DNA of 64,000 nucleotides. Origin: Halioxenophilus sp033283405. Its GTDB lineage: Bacteria; Pseudomonadota; Gammaproteobacteria; Pseudomonadales; Cellvibrionaceae. A program made the position numbers and the translations under genes. Each line of letters starts with the position of its first letter. Position 1 is the stretch's first letter. The notes under the pieces are model-generated. The model was not told the origin of the DNA. It saw only the letters and a program-made list of their open reading frames with translations, and ran no database searches. The DNA is taken from positions 1-64,000 of the forward strand of contig NZ_JAWMQR010000012.1 of assembly GCF_033283405.1 (NCBI RefSeq), given 5' to 3'. Of this stretch, positions 44,421 to 53,759 are shown piece by piece.

Positions 44421-45393
44421 GGACCGACAAGCCTGCGATTAAGGGGAGTTCTGGTTGATCGTGAATAGCGATGCGCACCGGTACACGTTGGGTGACTTTT
44501 ACCCAGTTGGCATTGGCATTTTGTGCTGGTAGCAGCGAAAACTCCGAGCCGGTGCCAGCGCCGATGCTCAAGACATGGCCGGCCAGGGGCAGTTCGGGGT
44601 AGGAGTCAATTTCAATCGTGACCGGTTGGCCGACTCGCAGCTTCTCCAGGTCGGTCTCCTTGAAGTTGGCTTCGACCCAACTACTGTCGTTTTTCACAAT
44701 GGTTACCGCCGGCAATGCCTGCATCATCATCTGGCCGATGTGCAGACGATCGGTTTGGGCGACGATACCGGTCACCGGGGCATAAACCTCGGTGCGTGAC
44801 AGATTTAACTTGGCCTGTTGCAGCTGTACCTCAGCGGCGCGTACCTCTGGGTTGATGTCGGCGGCAAAACCGCCGGTGGAGAGTGCGGCTTGGGCTTTAT
44901 CGGCGTCTGCCCGGGCACTGGCCAAGCGGCTGCGGGCCTCAGACAACGCATGTTCCGCGGCCTGCACCGCAGCCTGGGTGGTGACGCTGGTTTTTACCAG
45001 CTCCAATTGACGGTGGTACTCCTTCTCGAAGTAGGCGACATCTTCCAGAGCGCTCTCGATATCGACATCGGAAGTCTCCAGCGCGGTCTGCAGCTGCACC
45101 AGCTTGGCCTTGGCCCGGGCCACGGAAGCCTCGGCCTCCAGCACGGCCAGTTGGTAGGGCTCCGGGTCGATGCGAAACAGCAGGTCACCGGCTTGCACCT
45201 GTTGGTTCTCCTCGACCGCCACCTCGACAATACGGCCACCCACTTCGGCACTGATGCTCACCTTGCTCTGTTGAATGTAGGCGTTGTCGGTATTGACCGA
45301 GTTTGCAGTCGAAAGGTAATAGGCGGTCACGCCAATAATTAAAACTAATGGGCCGACCAGCATGATGGTCAGCCGTCGCATAGACTGGGACAA
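44395..45393 (-). CDS. HlyD-family membrane-fusion protein (EmrA-like)
   Basis: 332 residues: an N-terminal transmembrane helix (about 12-29), the EmrA signature TDNAYIQQSKVSISAEV, a lipoyl-like half (LFRIDPEPYQLAVLEA), an alpha-helical hairpin (about 85-180) and a C-terminal barrel (APVTGIVAQTDR and IEIDSYPELPLAGHV). It spans the periplasm and links the EmrB-like pump to an outer-membrane channel. Its stop overlaps the pump start by 26 bases. The MarR regulator lies 60 bp upstream. Confidence 0.94.
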   Translation of the reverse strand: MSQSMRRLTIMLVGPLVLIIGVTAYYLSTANSVNTDNAYIQQSKVSISAEVGGRIVEVAVEENQQVQAGDLLFRIDPEPYQLAVLEAEASVARAKAKLVQLQTALETSDVDIESALEDVAYFEKEYHRQLELVKTSVTTQAAVQAAEHALSEARSRLASARADADKAQAALSTGGFAADINPEVRAAEVQLQQAKLNLSRTEVYAPVTGIVAQTDRLHIGQMMMQALPAVTIVKNDSSWVEANFKETDLEKLRVGQPVTIEIDSYPELPLAGHVLSIGAGTGSEFSLLPAQNANANWVKVTQRVPVRIAIHDQPELPLIAGLSVHVRVDISR

Positions 45394-45453
45394 GAGACTA
45401 CTCCAAAAAACTTGCTGCTACTTGGCTACTGTTTTGTTTGGCTGAGTGAAGGC

Positions 45454-45885
45454 TCAGCTCTGTTCGGTGCGCCTGGCCAGATTCTGGCGCACTAACTTCA
45501 ATGTGCTGCGAAACTGCTCGCGCGCAGACTCATCCAGCCCCTCCAGGGCCAGGTCGTTAACCTCCACACCCAATGGCCGCAGCTGAGTTAACAGCTGTTC
45601 GGCCTTGGGTAACAGATAGAGCCGCCAGACCCGGCGGTCGGCCGGGTCGCGACGACGCTCCACCAGCTCGGCCTGCTGCAGACGGTCGAGAATGCGGCAC
45701 AGGGTGATTGGCTCGATATCGAGAATCTCGGCCAGGCCACCCTGATTGATGCCTTCGTTGCGTTTTAGGGTGGTCAACACATACCACTGGGGCCGGGTAA
45801 TACCGATGTTGCGCGCTTTTTCGTTAAAGGCGCGCCGCATCAGCCGGGAGACATCCGCCAAAATCACACCAACACTATCTTCCAT
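45454..45885 (-). CDS. MarR-family transcriptional regulator
   Basis: 143 residues with the MarR winged-helix: GLAEILDIEPITLCRIL as recognition helix region and VERRRDPADRRVWRLYLL as the wing. The N-terminal and C-terminal helices would form the dimer. It is the first gene before emrA-emrB-like genes on the same strand and probably represses the pump operon until a phenolic or other ligand binds. Its own upstream region (45886-45940) probably has the operator. Confidence 0.93.
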   Translation of the reverse strand: MEDSVGVILADVSRLMRRAFNEKARNIGITRPQWYVLTTLKRNEGINQGGLAEILDIEPITLCRILDRLQQAELVERRRDPADRRVWRLYLLPKAEQLLTQLRPLGVEVNDLALEGLDESAREQFRSTLKLVRQNLARRTEQS

Positions 45886-46144
45886 AGCGCTCCATGAGTT
45901 TATTAATAATAAGTGTGCTTATAATGTCGCTGCTTAGTTTAGTCATTCGCCCGATTTACGCAATGACTTTTTGTAGCCTATTGACTGTTCGGTTGATTGG
46001 CGGAGGGGGTGGGGCCAAATAGGTGGGCCCTGTCAGGGTGATACGGTGCCAGTGTCGGCCTCCTGGCTCGCCACTGGCGCCCTACCGGTAGTGGCCTATG
46101 CTGCTTGGGCCACTGGGTCTGTTAGCTAAATAGGTGCTATTGGT

Positions 46145-48067
46145 TTAGTTGCCCCAAATCGTGGTCACCCATTCCGGATGATCGACAAAGGGGTTGCGGT
46201 TGCCCTGGTATTGGTAGACGGCCTCGTTGCGGTCGATCTCTTTCTGGCTGACCGGGTCCTGGTTGTGCCAGCTTTTCAGCAGGGTGAGCATCCAGGGCTC
46301 GAACACCTGGTCGCTGGTACCGTTCAACACCGCGTCCGCCTCAGCGGCATTGCTCTGCCAACCGGCGATCTGGTTTTGGTAGCGGGTGGCCATATAAAAG
46401 TAGGCGCGCGCTAAATCACCCTTAAATTCATCGATCGGCTCAAACACCGTACCGCTATAGCCCAGGCCTACTGCAGCGCTACCCAGCTTGGAACCGTTGC
46501 TGCTGGTAGTGGTGGCTGTGCCCACCTCACCGTAGGGGTAACTGCTGCGATAGGCATTGACCTGGCCATCGGTGGCAAAGATATGGTGCACATCGGAGTT
46601 CATCGGCTCCACCTGGCCGCCAAACCAGTTGCGCGGGAAGGAGTGTTCGCGGTTGTAACAGTCGGCCTCACTGTTGTAGGTGCCGCACTGATTGCTCACC
46701 GGGGTGTAGTTGTAGGGGTCGCTGCCGGATGGGTTCTCGGAATAGATATCCAGAATAGAGCCGTCATTTTCATAGTAGTGGTCCAACTCATTGGCCGAAT
46801 AGAATCCCCACAGTGCACTGTAACCCTGGTTGTTGTGATCTTTAATGATGTTGTAGAGCGCTGTTTTTAAGGCGTAGCCGGAGAGACCGGCGGCGGCATC
46901 GTAGTAGCCGCCGCTACCGCCACCACCGCTTACGGCGGGCAGGTCAAAATTGATGCTTTCACTGCTGGTAAACTCGCCGCCTTCTGCGATGGTGATGCCG
47001 TTGCTGGTCAGACGGTAGGAGCCATTGCCCACACTGCAGCAGATACCATCGCCATAGCTGTCGCTGATGACAAAGGTATAGCTGTTGTCGGCCAGGCAGA
47101 AGCTCTCGTTGTAGAGGGTGTTGGCGGTGTAGCCACTACCGGTGCCGAGTGTGGTAGTGCCCTGCAGCAGCTGCCAGCTGGTTTCCGAGCCGTAGTTATC
47201 GGTGAGCAGGACCAGCTCCAGCAGATTACTGGCGCAGCCCGATGGCGGCTCGCTGCTGGCGCTGGGCAGGGAGAAGGGCGTCGCCTCCTCACCGCTGAAC
47301 TCGCCGCCACTGGCAATGGTTTCGCCGGCCACTGTTAAGGCGTAGCTGCCACTGCCATAGCTGCAGCAAATACCATCGCCGTAGCTATCGTAGATCACAA
47401 AGGTGTAATCGCCATCTGCTAAACAGAGGCTCTCGCTGTAGCTGCTGTTGTTGGCGTAGCCGGAGCCGCTGGCGGTTACCTGGCTGCTGCCGTCGAGAAT
47501 TTCCCAGCTGGTTTCGCTGGCGTAGCTGTCGGTGGTGAGATCGACCACCGCCTCGCTACCGCTGCAACCACCACCGCTGCTGGTACTGGGTTGGAAGCTG
47601 TCGACATAAACCACCTCCGAGCCATCGAAGCCGGTTACATCGTAAAAGCGCAGGCCAACTTCGATATCGGTGCTGCTGGCCGCGGTGTAGCTGTAGCTGA
47701 GTTGCTGCCACTGGTTAACGGTGGTTTCACTGGAGTACCCCTGATAACCATCGACATAGAGACGGGCGCGCACATGGCCTTCGGTGTGGTAAACCCAAAC
47801 GCTGAAATCGTAATTCTGGCCGGCCACCACGGCCACCGATTGCCGAAAATCGGTGGCCGCCTGGCTGGCGGTGTTAACGCTGATGGACACTGACTGAGCT
47901 CCCGCCTGTGCGGTTGCGCTGGGGGCGGTGGTAATGCCGCTGTCGATGGTTGTCCAGCCATCCGGTGTGTTACCGGTAAAAGATTCAAAGCTACCATTGC
48001 TGATCTGAGCGTGCACAGACTGAGAAAATAAAGCAGCCAGGCACAGAAGTCTTGCGTAAGATTTCAT
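46145..48067 (-). CDS. secreted endonuclease I with beta-sandwich repeats
   Basis: About 640 residues from MKSYARLLCLAALFSQSVHA (Sec signal; AGGAG before the ATG). After the signal there is a carbohydrate-binding-type domain (residues 22-165), then two copies of a Cys-containing repeat of about 95 residues (SYGDGICCSYGSGSYAL and SYGDGICCSVGNGSYRL), a Gly linker and, from about 395, an endonuclease I domain with the catalytic region NREHSFPRNWFG and SDVHHIFATDGQVNAYR. It should cut extracellular DNA or RNA, giving nutrients. The repeats may be interaction modules. Not in an operon. Confidence 0.9.
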   Translation of the reverse strand: MKSYARLLCLAALFSQSVHAQISNGSFESFTGNTPDGWTTIDSGITTAPSATAQAGAQSVSISVNTASQAATDFRQSVAVVAGQNYDFSVWVYHTEGHVRARLYVDGYQGYSSETTVNQWQQLSYSYTAASSTDIEVGLRFYDVTGFDGSEVVYVDSFQPSTSSGGGCSGSEAVVDLTTDSYASETSWEILDGSSQVTASGSGYANNSSYSESLCLADGDYTFVIYDSYGDGICCSYGSGSYALTVAGETIASGGEFSGEEATPFSLPSASSEPPSGCASNLLELVLLTDNYGSETSWQLLQGTTTLGTGSGYTANTLYNESFCLADNSYTFVISDSYGDGICCSVGNGSYRLTSNGITIAEGGEFTSSESINFDLPAVSGGGGSGGYYDAAAGLSGYALKTALYNIIKDHNNQGYSALWGFYSANELDHYYENDGSILDIYSENPSGSDPYNYTPVSNQCGTYNSEADCYNREHSFPRNWFGGQVEPMNSDVHHIFATDGQVNAYRSSYPYGEVGTATTTSSNGSKLGSAAVGLGYSGTVFEPIDEFKGDLARAYFYMATRYQNQIAGWQSNAAEADAVLNGTSDQVFEPWMLTLLKSWHNQDPVSQKEIDRNEAVYQYQGNRNPFVDHPEWVTTIWGN

Positions 48068-48395
48068 AATTGCTCCTAAAGAGAGGTAGGTTGGCAAGCC
48101 AATATGGGAAGACAATAAATGGCAGACGAGTCAGAGAGATGAATCCCAACAGCTAAGGATCAATTTGTTGATGCAGTTGACATCCATGGCGCAAACAGGC
48201 TGGGCTTTGGTCTAATTGCGTATTCCATGGTTGTTTTTGACGACGCTGCATTTTTTGACGGCGGTAGGCATTTGCTGTAAAAGCGCCTGCAATATTTTCC
48301 CGCTACGATATGATGTTGTGGTTTTAACCGGGTGAAAATCTCAACACAGCCAAACCCGACAGAAGATCAAATGCTAATAAGCACCAGGAGGCTAC
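48068..48395. other. 328-bp divergent promoter region
   Basis: Lies between the endonuclease (minus) and the ATPase gene (plus). It should hold both promoters; a direct repeat TTTTTGACG...TTTTTTGACGGCGG occurs at 48234-48265. No gene seen. Confidence 0.4.
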
Positions 48396-49211
48396 ATGGC
48401 AAGAATACATTTAATTAGCGGTGAGAAGGGGGGCGTGGGTAAATCCTTTACCGCACGGGTGCTGGCACAATATTTTATTGATCAGAAAATGCCCTTCATA
48501 GGATTTGACTCCGATCAGTCGCACAGCACCTTCTCCCGTTTTTATGCGGAATTCGCGGCGCCGGTTAAGGTGGAAAATTTTGAGAGCCTGGATGAGATTC
48601 TCGCCCGGGCGGAGCAGCAGCCCGACCAGGATATCATTGTCGATCTGGCCGCACAGACCACCAAGTATCTGCAGGCCTGGATTGGCGAGAGTGACCTGTT
48701 TGCCGTGCTGAAGGCAATCGATGCCCAGCTCTACTGGTGGCATGTTATGGATGATGGCGCTGACTCCGCCCGCCTGTTGCAGGACCTGTTGGTCGCCTTT
48801 AAAGGGGCACCGCTGCAGTTGGTGGTGGTGAAAAACATGGGGCGGGCACACAATTTCAGCCTGTTTGATGCCTCAAAAATCAGCCAAGCAGCCCAGGAGC
48901 GCAAAGCACTCTTTTTTACCCTGCCTGAGCTCTCGGCCAACCTGGCTCAAAAAATCGATTTCTACAACTTCAGCTTTTGGGCTGCGGCCAACAACACTAA
49001 AGCGATGTCGACTGTTGAGCGTCAGCGGGTGAAGGTTTGGCTGCAGAACTGCTATACCAAATTTGCCCGCTTTTTAAAGCCCTTGGCCAGCTCATCGGAA
49101 CCCAGTCAACCGGAAAAAGGCCTGCCGGAAACAAGCCAGCCGGATTCTAGTCAGTCAGAACAAGGCCAGCCCGCACCAAGCCAGATAGCAGCGAATCAAC
49201 CCCTCCAGTGA
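48396..49211 (+). CDS. ParA/MobD-like P-loop ATPase
   Basis: 271 residues. The N-terminus has the deviant Walker A of ParA/MinD proteins (LISGEKGGVGKSFTARVLA), and GFDSDQSHSTFSRF follows where the switch Asp is usual. The remainder (DIIVDLAAQTTKYLQAW, LQLVVVKNMGRAHNFSL) resembles MobD-type mobilisation proteins and nucleotide-binding proteins of that group. The last 40 residues are Gln/Ser/Pro-rich and low in complexity. No relaxase, oriT, ParB or plasmid gene is adjacent, so it may be an orphan chromosomal ATPase. AGGAGG stands just before the ATG. Confidence 0.8.
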   Translation: MARIHLISGEKGGVGKSFTARVLAQYFIDQKMPFIGFDSDQSHSTFSRFYAEFAAPVKVENFESLDEILARAEQQPDQDIIVDLAAQTTKYLQAWIGESDLFAVLKAIDAQLYWWHVMDDGADSARLLQDLLVAFKGAPLQLVVVKNMGRAHNFSLFDASKISQAAQERKALFFTLPELSANLAQKIDFYNFSFWAAANNTKAMSTVERQRVKVWLQNCYTKFARFLKPLASSSEPSQPEKGLPETSQPDSSQSEQGQPAPSQIAANQPLQ

Positions 49212-49674
49212 GAGCACTATCGCTAAACCGGCGGTGGTAAATTACCGCCGGAACTTTCTCTGTTTCCAGTATTGATTAATCATTGCCAGTGGCGGGCGCA
49301 GTAGAGTTCACAGCCTGGGCGGCTGTAAACCTGCTTGTGGCTGCTTTGCGACAACCAATTTCAAGTCGACGGAAAGTTAGGCAGGGAGTTGGTCGACGTT
49401 GGTTTGTGGGTAATGCAAAACCCCGATTGGTCGCGACCTGTTCAATAACTGGCTACTCTTTTTTGAATTTCTAATCTTAATAAAAGATTCATCACTCTTC
49501 CATTTGGTGGCCACTTTGGCCAGTAATGATGGCGTGTTGGTTTAAATTTAAATTTTTCTCTAATTTTCTACTTAAATATTTTTACTATAAATATTTCATA
49601 TTTCGGTAAATTATTTTTAATTTGCCAATGACAGTCTTCCCCACCGGATTTACACAACCATTAGGGGAAGTACC
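49212..49674. other. 463-bp region upstream of the TonB receptor
   Basis: No gene. The last 130 bases (about 49540-49640) are very AT-rich and should contain the receptor promoter. No Fur box was found. Confidence 0.4.
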
Positions 49675-52317
49675 ATGCATTATAAATTCAATCAGCGTCG
49701 CCTGGTTCAGGCGATCAGTGCAGCGGCCACCATCGCTGTATCGGTTCACGCTTACAGCCAGGAGCAAGAGATACCGACCAGTGAACTCCCAAAATCAAAA
49801 AAAATAGAGGAGGTTATTGTTGAAGGCAGTCGTATGAGTGAGGGGATTTCGGATCTGGCGATTGATGTCGCCCGCTTTGGAACCCAGGTGCAAATTATTA
49901 ACTCCGAAGAGATTGCCACCGGCGGCTTTACCAACTTTGGCGAGTTGGCTGCCGGCCTGATTCGCGGTGCCAATATCGGTTACTCGCCGGACGAAGGCGA
50001 ATTTACCATTCGCCTGGACGGTGGTACCGACCGCGACACACTTTTATTGCTCGATGGTGTCCCCACCTTCGACCGGGGCACTCCGCTGGAGAGTTTGTGG
50101 GGGGCCACCGCCATTGACCCGCGCATGATTGAAAACGTGGAAGTTTATCGCGGTGGTCAGAGCCTCTATTTTGGTGGTAATGGCGGTTTGGGTGTGGTTA
50201 ATGTTTTGTACAAACGCCCCGAAGCTGGCCAGGAGACCAAAGGCGAAATTGGCTTTTACGGCGGCAGTTTTAAAACCCGGGAAATGTATGGCAATGTCTC
50301 TATGCGCCTGTTTGATAGCGACGAGCACGCCATTATGTTTTTTGCCCGCTCCTATGAGACCGACGCGCACACACTGTTCGACCGCGAAGCACACGTGGAT
50401 ACGGTCCGAGCGTTGGGTGGCTTTCACGATTTTCCCTACTCCTACAACTTGTTGGGTGTGAAGTACGTTTGGCAGATGAACGATGACACGTCACTGCGCT
50501 TGGGGTATCAACACGCGACGATCGATTTTCGCGACTCGTTTCCTGATCGAACTGTGTTTCAACCGAACTACACCGAGTTTCCGATCTACGACCTCAACTT
50601 TGAAAGCCAGTTAAGTGACTCCACTACACTCACCCTGGATGCCTACTACACCGCACCGACACTGAAAAACAGTGAGGTGGATGTGCGCGTCTGTAATATT
50701 CCTCGAGTGCGGGATTTGCCTGCTGATATTCAACAGATTGCTGCAGACCAGGGCATTACTGAGTTTACCAATGCCGCCCAGTTTGAAGCCTTTGCTGATG
50801 GCATCGATAGCCTCCCGGCCGGTTGTGTGACCAACCCGGACAACGCTATTACCTCTGTCCCCACCGGCGCCGCCACCAGTGCCCGAACCGGCTTCCTGGT
50901 CGATGAGAATGGCAACCCCTACGGCACCGTTGATAATCCCTTCCCCATTGGCGCACCCATCGGTTATGTGATTCAAAGTACGGCATCCTTTGGTGATGGC
51001 TCGCCCACCAAAGGTTTTGGCGAGGGTGATCAATACAAAGCCGGGTATGTCGACTACGGCTTGAATACCCGGGTTAAAACTGTTTGGAACGATACCTTGC
51101 AGACGGTGTTTGGTTTTCAAAATATCACCTACTTCGACAACTCCGCCGCTGCCTACGGCATGACGGACGATAAGGTCGAGAGCAACGGTATCTACGCCGA
51201 TGTGCGGTTGGATTTTGATATTTTAGCGGGCTCCAGTTTCTCGCTTGCCGGTCGCCAGGATTTTAACAACGCGTTTGAGGATGAGTTCATCTGGAAGTTT
51301 GGTTTCCGCCAGGAGTTTGGTGGTGGCTATTATGCTCGCGCAAATGGTGGTACCTCCTACAGCAATCCAACTTTGACGGAAATCGGTGCCCGGGAAAATC
51401 TGCTCAACAACCCAGATTTGGAAACTCAAGGAGTGGATACCTACAGCCTTGGCTTGGGTTTGAACGGCGAGGCATTGGGCGGTACCTACAATGTTGAGGT
51501 CGGTTATTTCAATACCGAAATTGACAATCAATTTGGCAGCGCACGTTTAGAAAACGTCTGCCCGGATATCGCGGCCACCAACGGTACTGATCTGGTTGAC
51601 GATATTGTGCGCCCAACCTCCTTCTGTAATTACGCCAGCAACGAGTTTGAAGCGGGTAATCTCAGTGGCCGCGAGACGGCTTACTTTAACTATGACCGCA
51701 TTCAAGAGATTGAAGGTTATACCATTGATGTCTCTTTCGACTTTGATCAGTGGCAGTTGGACTTCACCTACACCGATATGGAGTCCCTGGAGAGCAACCC
51801 GATTTATGGTTTAACCGCCATTCGAGAGGGCACGGGTGAATCACTGGATTTCGTCGTGCCAGGAGCCGCTGGTGCCAGTGCCACCCGTCAATCATCAGAG
51901 CGTCCGGAATGGTCCGCCTCGGCACTGCTCACCTATACCCCTACCGAGCGTTGGGCGCTTGCGCTTAATCCAACCTGGCAGGGGCCTGAATGGGCCTACG
52001 CCGGTACTACCCAAAGTCGTTTGGTGGATGAGAGCGGCCAGCGAGTCAGTGAAGATTTGAACTTTGGCGATTACTTTGTGCTGAACGCTTCTGTGCAATA
52101 TTTCATGGGTAAGGATTTGGAGCACCGCTTCCTGTTGCGTATGGTTAATATCACTGATGAAGACTACTTTGAGCGCGCTTCAGCCAGTGCCACCCAGCGA
52201 GCTTCCACTGCAGGTGTGCGTGGTGAAGTCGGTATCTACGATCAGGAGTACTACTACCAGTACGGTTGGAACGGCAAACCCCGCTCTTTCTGGCTGCAGT
52301 ACGAATATCGTTTTTAA
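49675..52317 (+). CDS. TonB-dependent outer-membrane receptor
   Basis: 880 residues: a signal peptide (FNQRRLVQAISAAATIAVSVHA), a TonB-box-like IEEVIVEGSR, a plug with VQIINSEEIATGGFTNFGEL, DTLLLLDGVPTFDRG and RMIENVEVYRGGQSLYFGG, then a beta-barrel with an aromatic end (FWLQYEYRF). It imports a large nutrient with TonB energy. Downstream, past a terminator hairpin, lies an exported PHP metallohydrolase, suggesting the ligand may be a phosphoester or phosphotriester compound, or that the hydrolase processes the ligand at the surface. AGGGGAAG precedes the ATG. Confidence 0.92.
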   Translation: MHYKFNQRRLVQAISAAATIAVSVHAYSQEQEIPTSELPKSKKIEEVIVEGSRMSEGISDLAIDVARFGTQVQIINSEEIATGGFTNFGELAAGLIRGANIGYSPDEGEFTIRLDGGTDRDTLLLLDGVPTFDRGTPLESLWGATAIDPRMIENVEVYRGGQSLYFGGNGGLGVVNVLYKRPEAGQETKGEIGFYGGSFKTREMYGNVSMRLFDSDEHAIMFFARSYETDAHTLFDREAHVDTVRALGGFHDFPYSYNLLGVKYVWQMNDDTSLRLGYQHATIDFRDSFPDRTVFQPNYTEFPIYDLNFESQLSDSTTLTLDAYYTAPTLKNSEVDVRVCNIPRVRDLPADIQQIAADQGITEFTNAAQFEAFADGIDSLPAGCVTNPDNAITSVPTGAATSARTGFLVDENGNPYGTVDNPFPIGAPIGYVIQSTASFGDGSPTKGFGEGDQYKAGYVDYGLNTRVKTVWNDTLQTVFGFQNITYFDNSAAAYGMTDDKVESNGIYADVRLDFDILAGSSFSLAGRQDFNNAFEDEFIWKFGFRQEFGGGYYARANGGTSYSNPTLTEIGARENLLNNPDLETQGVDTYSLGLGLNGEALGGTYNVEVGYFNTEIDNQFGSARLENVCPDIAATNGTDLVDDIVRPTSFCNYASNEFEAGNLSGRETAYFNYDRIQEIEGYTIDVSFDFDQWQLDFTYTDMESLESNPIYGLTAIREGTGESLDFVVPGAAGASATRQSSERPEWSASALLTYTPTERWALALNPTWQGPEWAYAGTTQSRLVDESGQRVSEDLNFGDYFVLNASVQYFMGKDLEHRFLLRMVNITDEDYFERASASATQRASTAGVRGEVGIYDQEYYYQYGWNGKPRSFWLQYEYRF

Positions 52318-52345
52318 GCCTTTATCCAATAACTCATCGCCAATT

Positions 52346-52376
52346 AAACCATCGCGGTCGCCGCGATGGTTTTTTT
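52346..52376 (+). terminator. terminator between the TonB receptor and the PHP hydrolase
   Basis: AAACCATCGCGG pairs with CCGCGATGGTTT around TCG, then TTTTTTT. The AGGA of the next gene's ribosome-binding site is directly after it, so the element sits across an operon boundary and may reduce expression of the hydrolase. Confidence 0.85.
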
Positions 52377-52387
52377 AGGAATAAATT

Positions 52388-53710
52388 ATGAAAAAGATAG
52401 CTAGAAAGATAGCTAAGAAGTCAGCTTTAATGGTTATCGCCCTGGCCGCGTTAAGCGCGGTTGATGCCAGTGCCGAAAGTCAGTGGTGGAAAGGTAATAC
52501 CCATACCCACACCTGGTGGAGCGATGGCGATTCACCGCCGGAAGTGGTGGCCGATTGGTATAAAGAGCACGGCTACCAATTTTTGGTGCTAAGTGACCAC
52601 AATATTATGCAGCAGGGTGAAAAGTGGTACTCCATTACCAATAGTAAACGCAATGCCGAGCAGGTGCAGGCTGCCTACCAAACGTATCACAAGCTGTTTC
52701 CCACCGGTTGGATTGAAGAGCGGGAAGTGAACGGGGATAAGCAGGTGAAATTAAAAACTCTGGATGAGTTTCGTTCACTCTATGAACAGCCCAACCGTTT
52801 TATTTTTGTCAAAGGCGAAGAGATTTCAGATCGCTTCCGCGCCCATCCGATCCATATGAATGGTGTTAACACGGTGAAGAAAATAGAGCCGCAGGCTGGC
52901 AACAGTGTGGCCGATGCCATTCAGAACAATATTGATGCGGTGCGCCGCCAAAGTGAGCAATTTGGCCAACCTATGTTTGTCCATCTGAACCACCCCAATT
53001 TCTACTACGCGCAAACCGCCGAGGATTTTTTCTATCTCGATTACGCCCCCGGTGAAGGCTACTTTGAGATGTACAACGGCCACCCTCATGTCAATAACTA
53101 CGGCGATGCGCTGCACGATAGCGCCGAACGTATCTGGGATATCGTACTGGCCAAACGCCTGGGCGAGCTGCACCGCAGTGTGCTCTACGGCGTGGCAGTG
53201 GATGATGCTCACGAGTACACCCGCTGGGGTGTGGGCGAGACCAACCCAGGCCGCGGTTGGATCATGGTGCGTTCCGAGTGGTTAACCCCCAATAAAATTG
53301 TTGAGGCCATCAAGCGCGGCGACTACTACAACAGCACCGGGGTGACGTTGAAAAAGTTGGCCATCAGCGACAACCGCATCGATCTGGAAATTGACGCTGA
53401 ACGGGGTGTCGATTACCGGGTGGAGTTTGTCGGTACCCGGCGCGGAGTCGATCTGGAGCCCGAGATGAGTGTTGTGCCGCATGATCACATGGGGGTTACG
53501 GATCACGAGCATAAAGCCATCAAACGCTACAGTGCGGAGATCGGCCAGCTATTGAAGGTAGTCGAGGGCCGTAAAGCGAGTTATGTGGCTACCGGTGATG
53601 AGATCTATGTTCGGGCGCGTATCATCTCCAGTAAGGCCAAGCACAATCCCTTTGCCGAGGGTGATGTGGAGATGGCCTGGACGCAACCTCTGGTGGTGGC
53701 CGCCCCCTAA
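52388..53710 (+). CDS. exported PHP-domain metallohydrolase (CehA/McbA-like)
   Basis: 440 residues with a Sec signal (KKIARKIAKKSALMVIALAALSAV..., about 1-29). The mature protein opens with the metal-binding PHP motif WWKGNTHTHTWWSDG and VLSDHNIM, followed by FVKGEEISD and FVHLNHPNF, HxH and D/E ligands of a di- or trinuclear metal site. CehA/McbA-type PHP enzymes hydrolyse carbamate or phosphoester bonds. It follows the TonB receptor with its own ribosome-binding site AGGA after a terminator; a joint uptake-plus-hydrolysis role is an inference. Confidence 0.85.
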   Translation: MKKIARKIAKKSALMVIALAALSAVDASAESQWWKGNTHTHTWWSDGDSPPEVVADWYKEHGYQFLVLSDHNIMQQGEKWYSITNSKRNAEQVQAAYQTYHKLFPTGWIEEREVNGDKQVKLKTLDEFRSLYEQPNRFIFVKGEEISDRFRAHPIHMNGVNTVKKIEPQAGNSVADAIQNNIDAVRRQSEQFGQPMFVHLNHPNFYYAQTAEDFFYLDYAPGEGYFEMYNGHPHVNNYGDALHDSAERIWDIVLAKRLGELHRSVLYGVAVDDAHEYTRWGVGETNPGRGWIMVRSEWLTPNKIVEAIKRGDYYNSTGVTLKKLAISDNRIDLEIDAERGVDYRVEFVGTRRGVDLEPEMSVVPHDHMGVTDHEHKAIKRYSAEIGQLLKVVEGRKASYVATGDEIYVRARIISSKAKHNPFAEGDVEMAWTQPLVVAAP

Positions 53711-53715
53711 GAGCG

Positions 53716-53742
53716 ATAACCAGCCCTTTGGGGCTGGTTATC
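53716..53742. terminator. bidirectional hairpin between convergent genes
   Basis: ATAACCAGCCC pairs with GGGCTGGTTAT around TTTG between the PHP hydrolase and the TPR/TonB-C gene. There is no T-run, so it may be a processing or rho-type end. Confidence 0.55.
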
Positions 53743-53759
53743 AGCTTGGCTGAGGCAGA

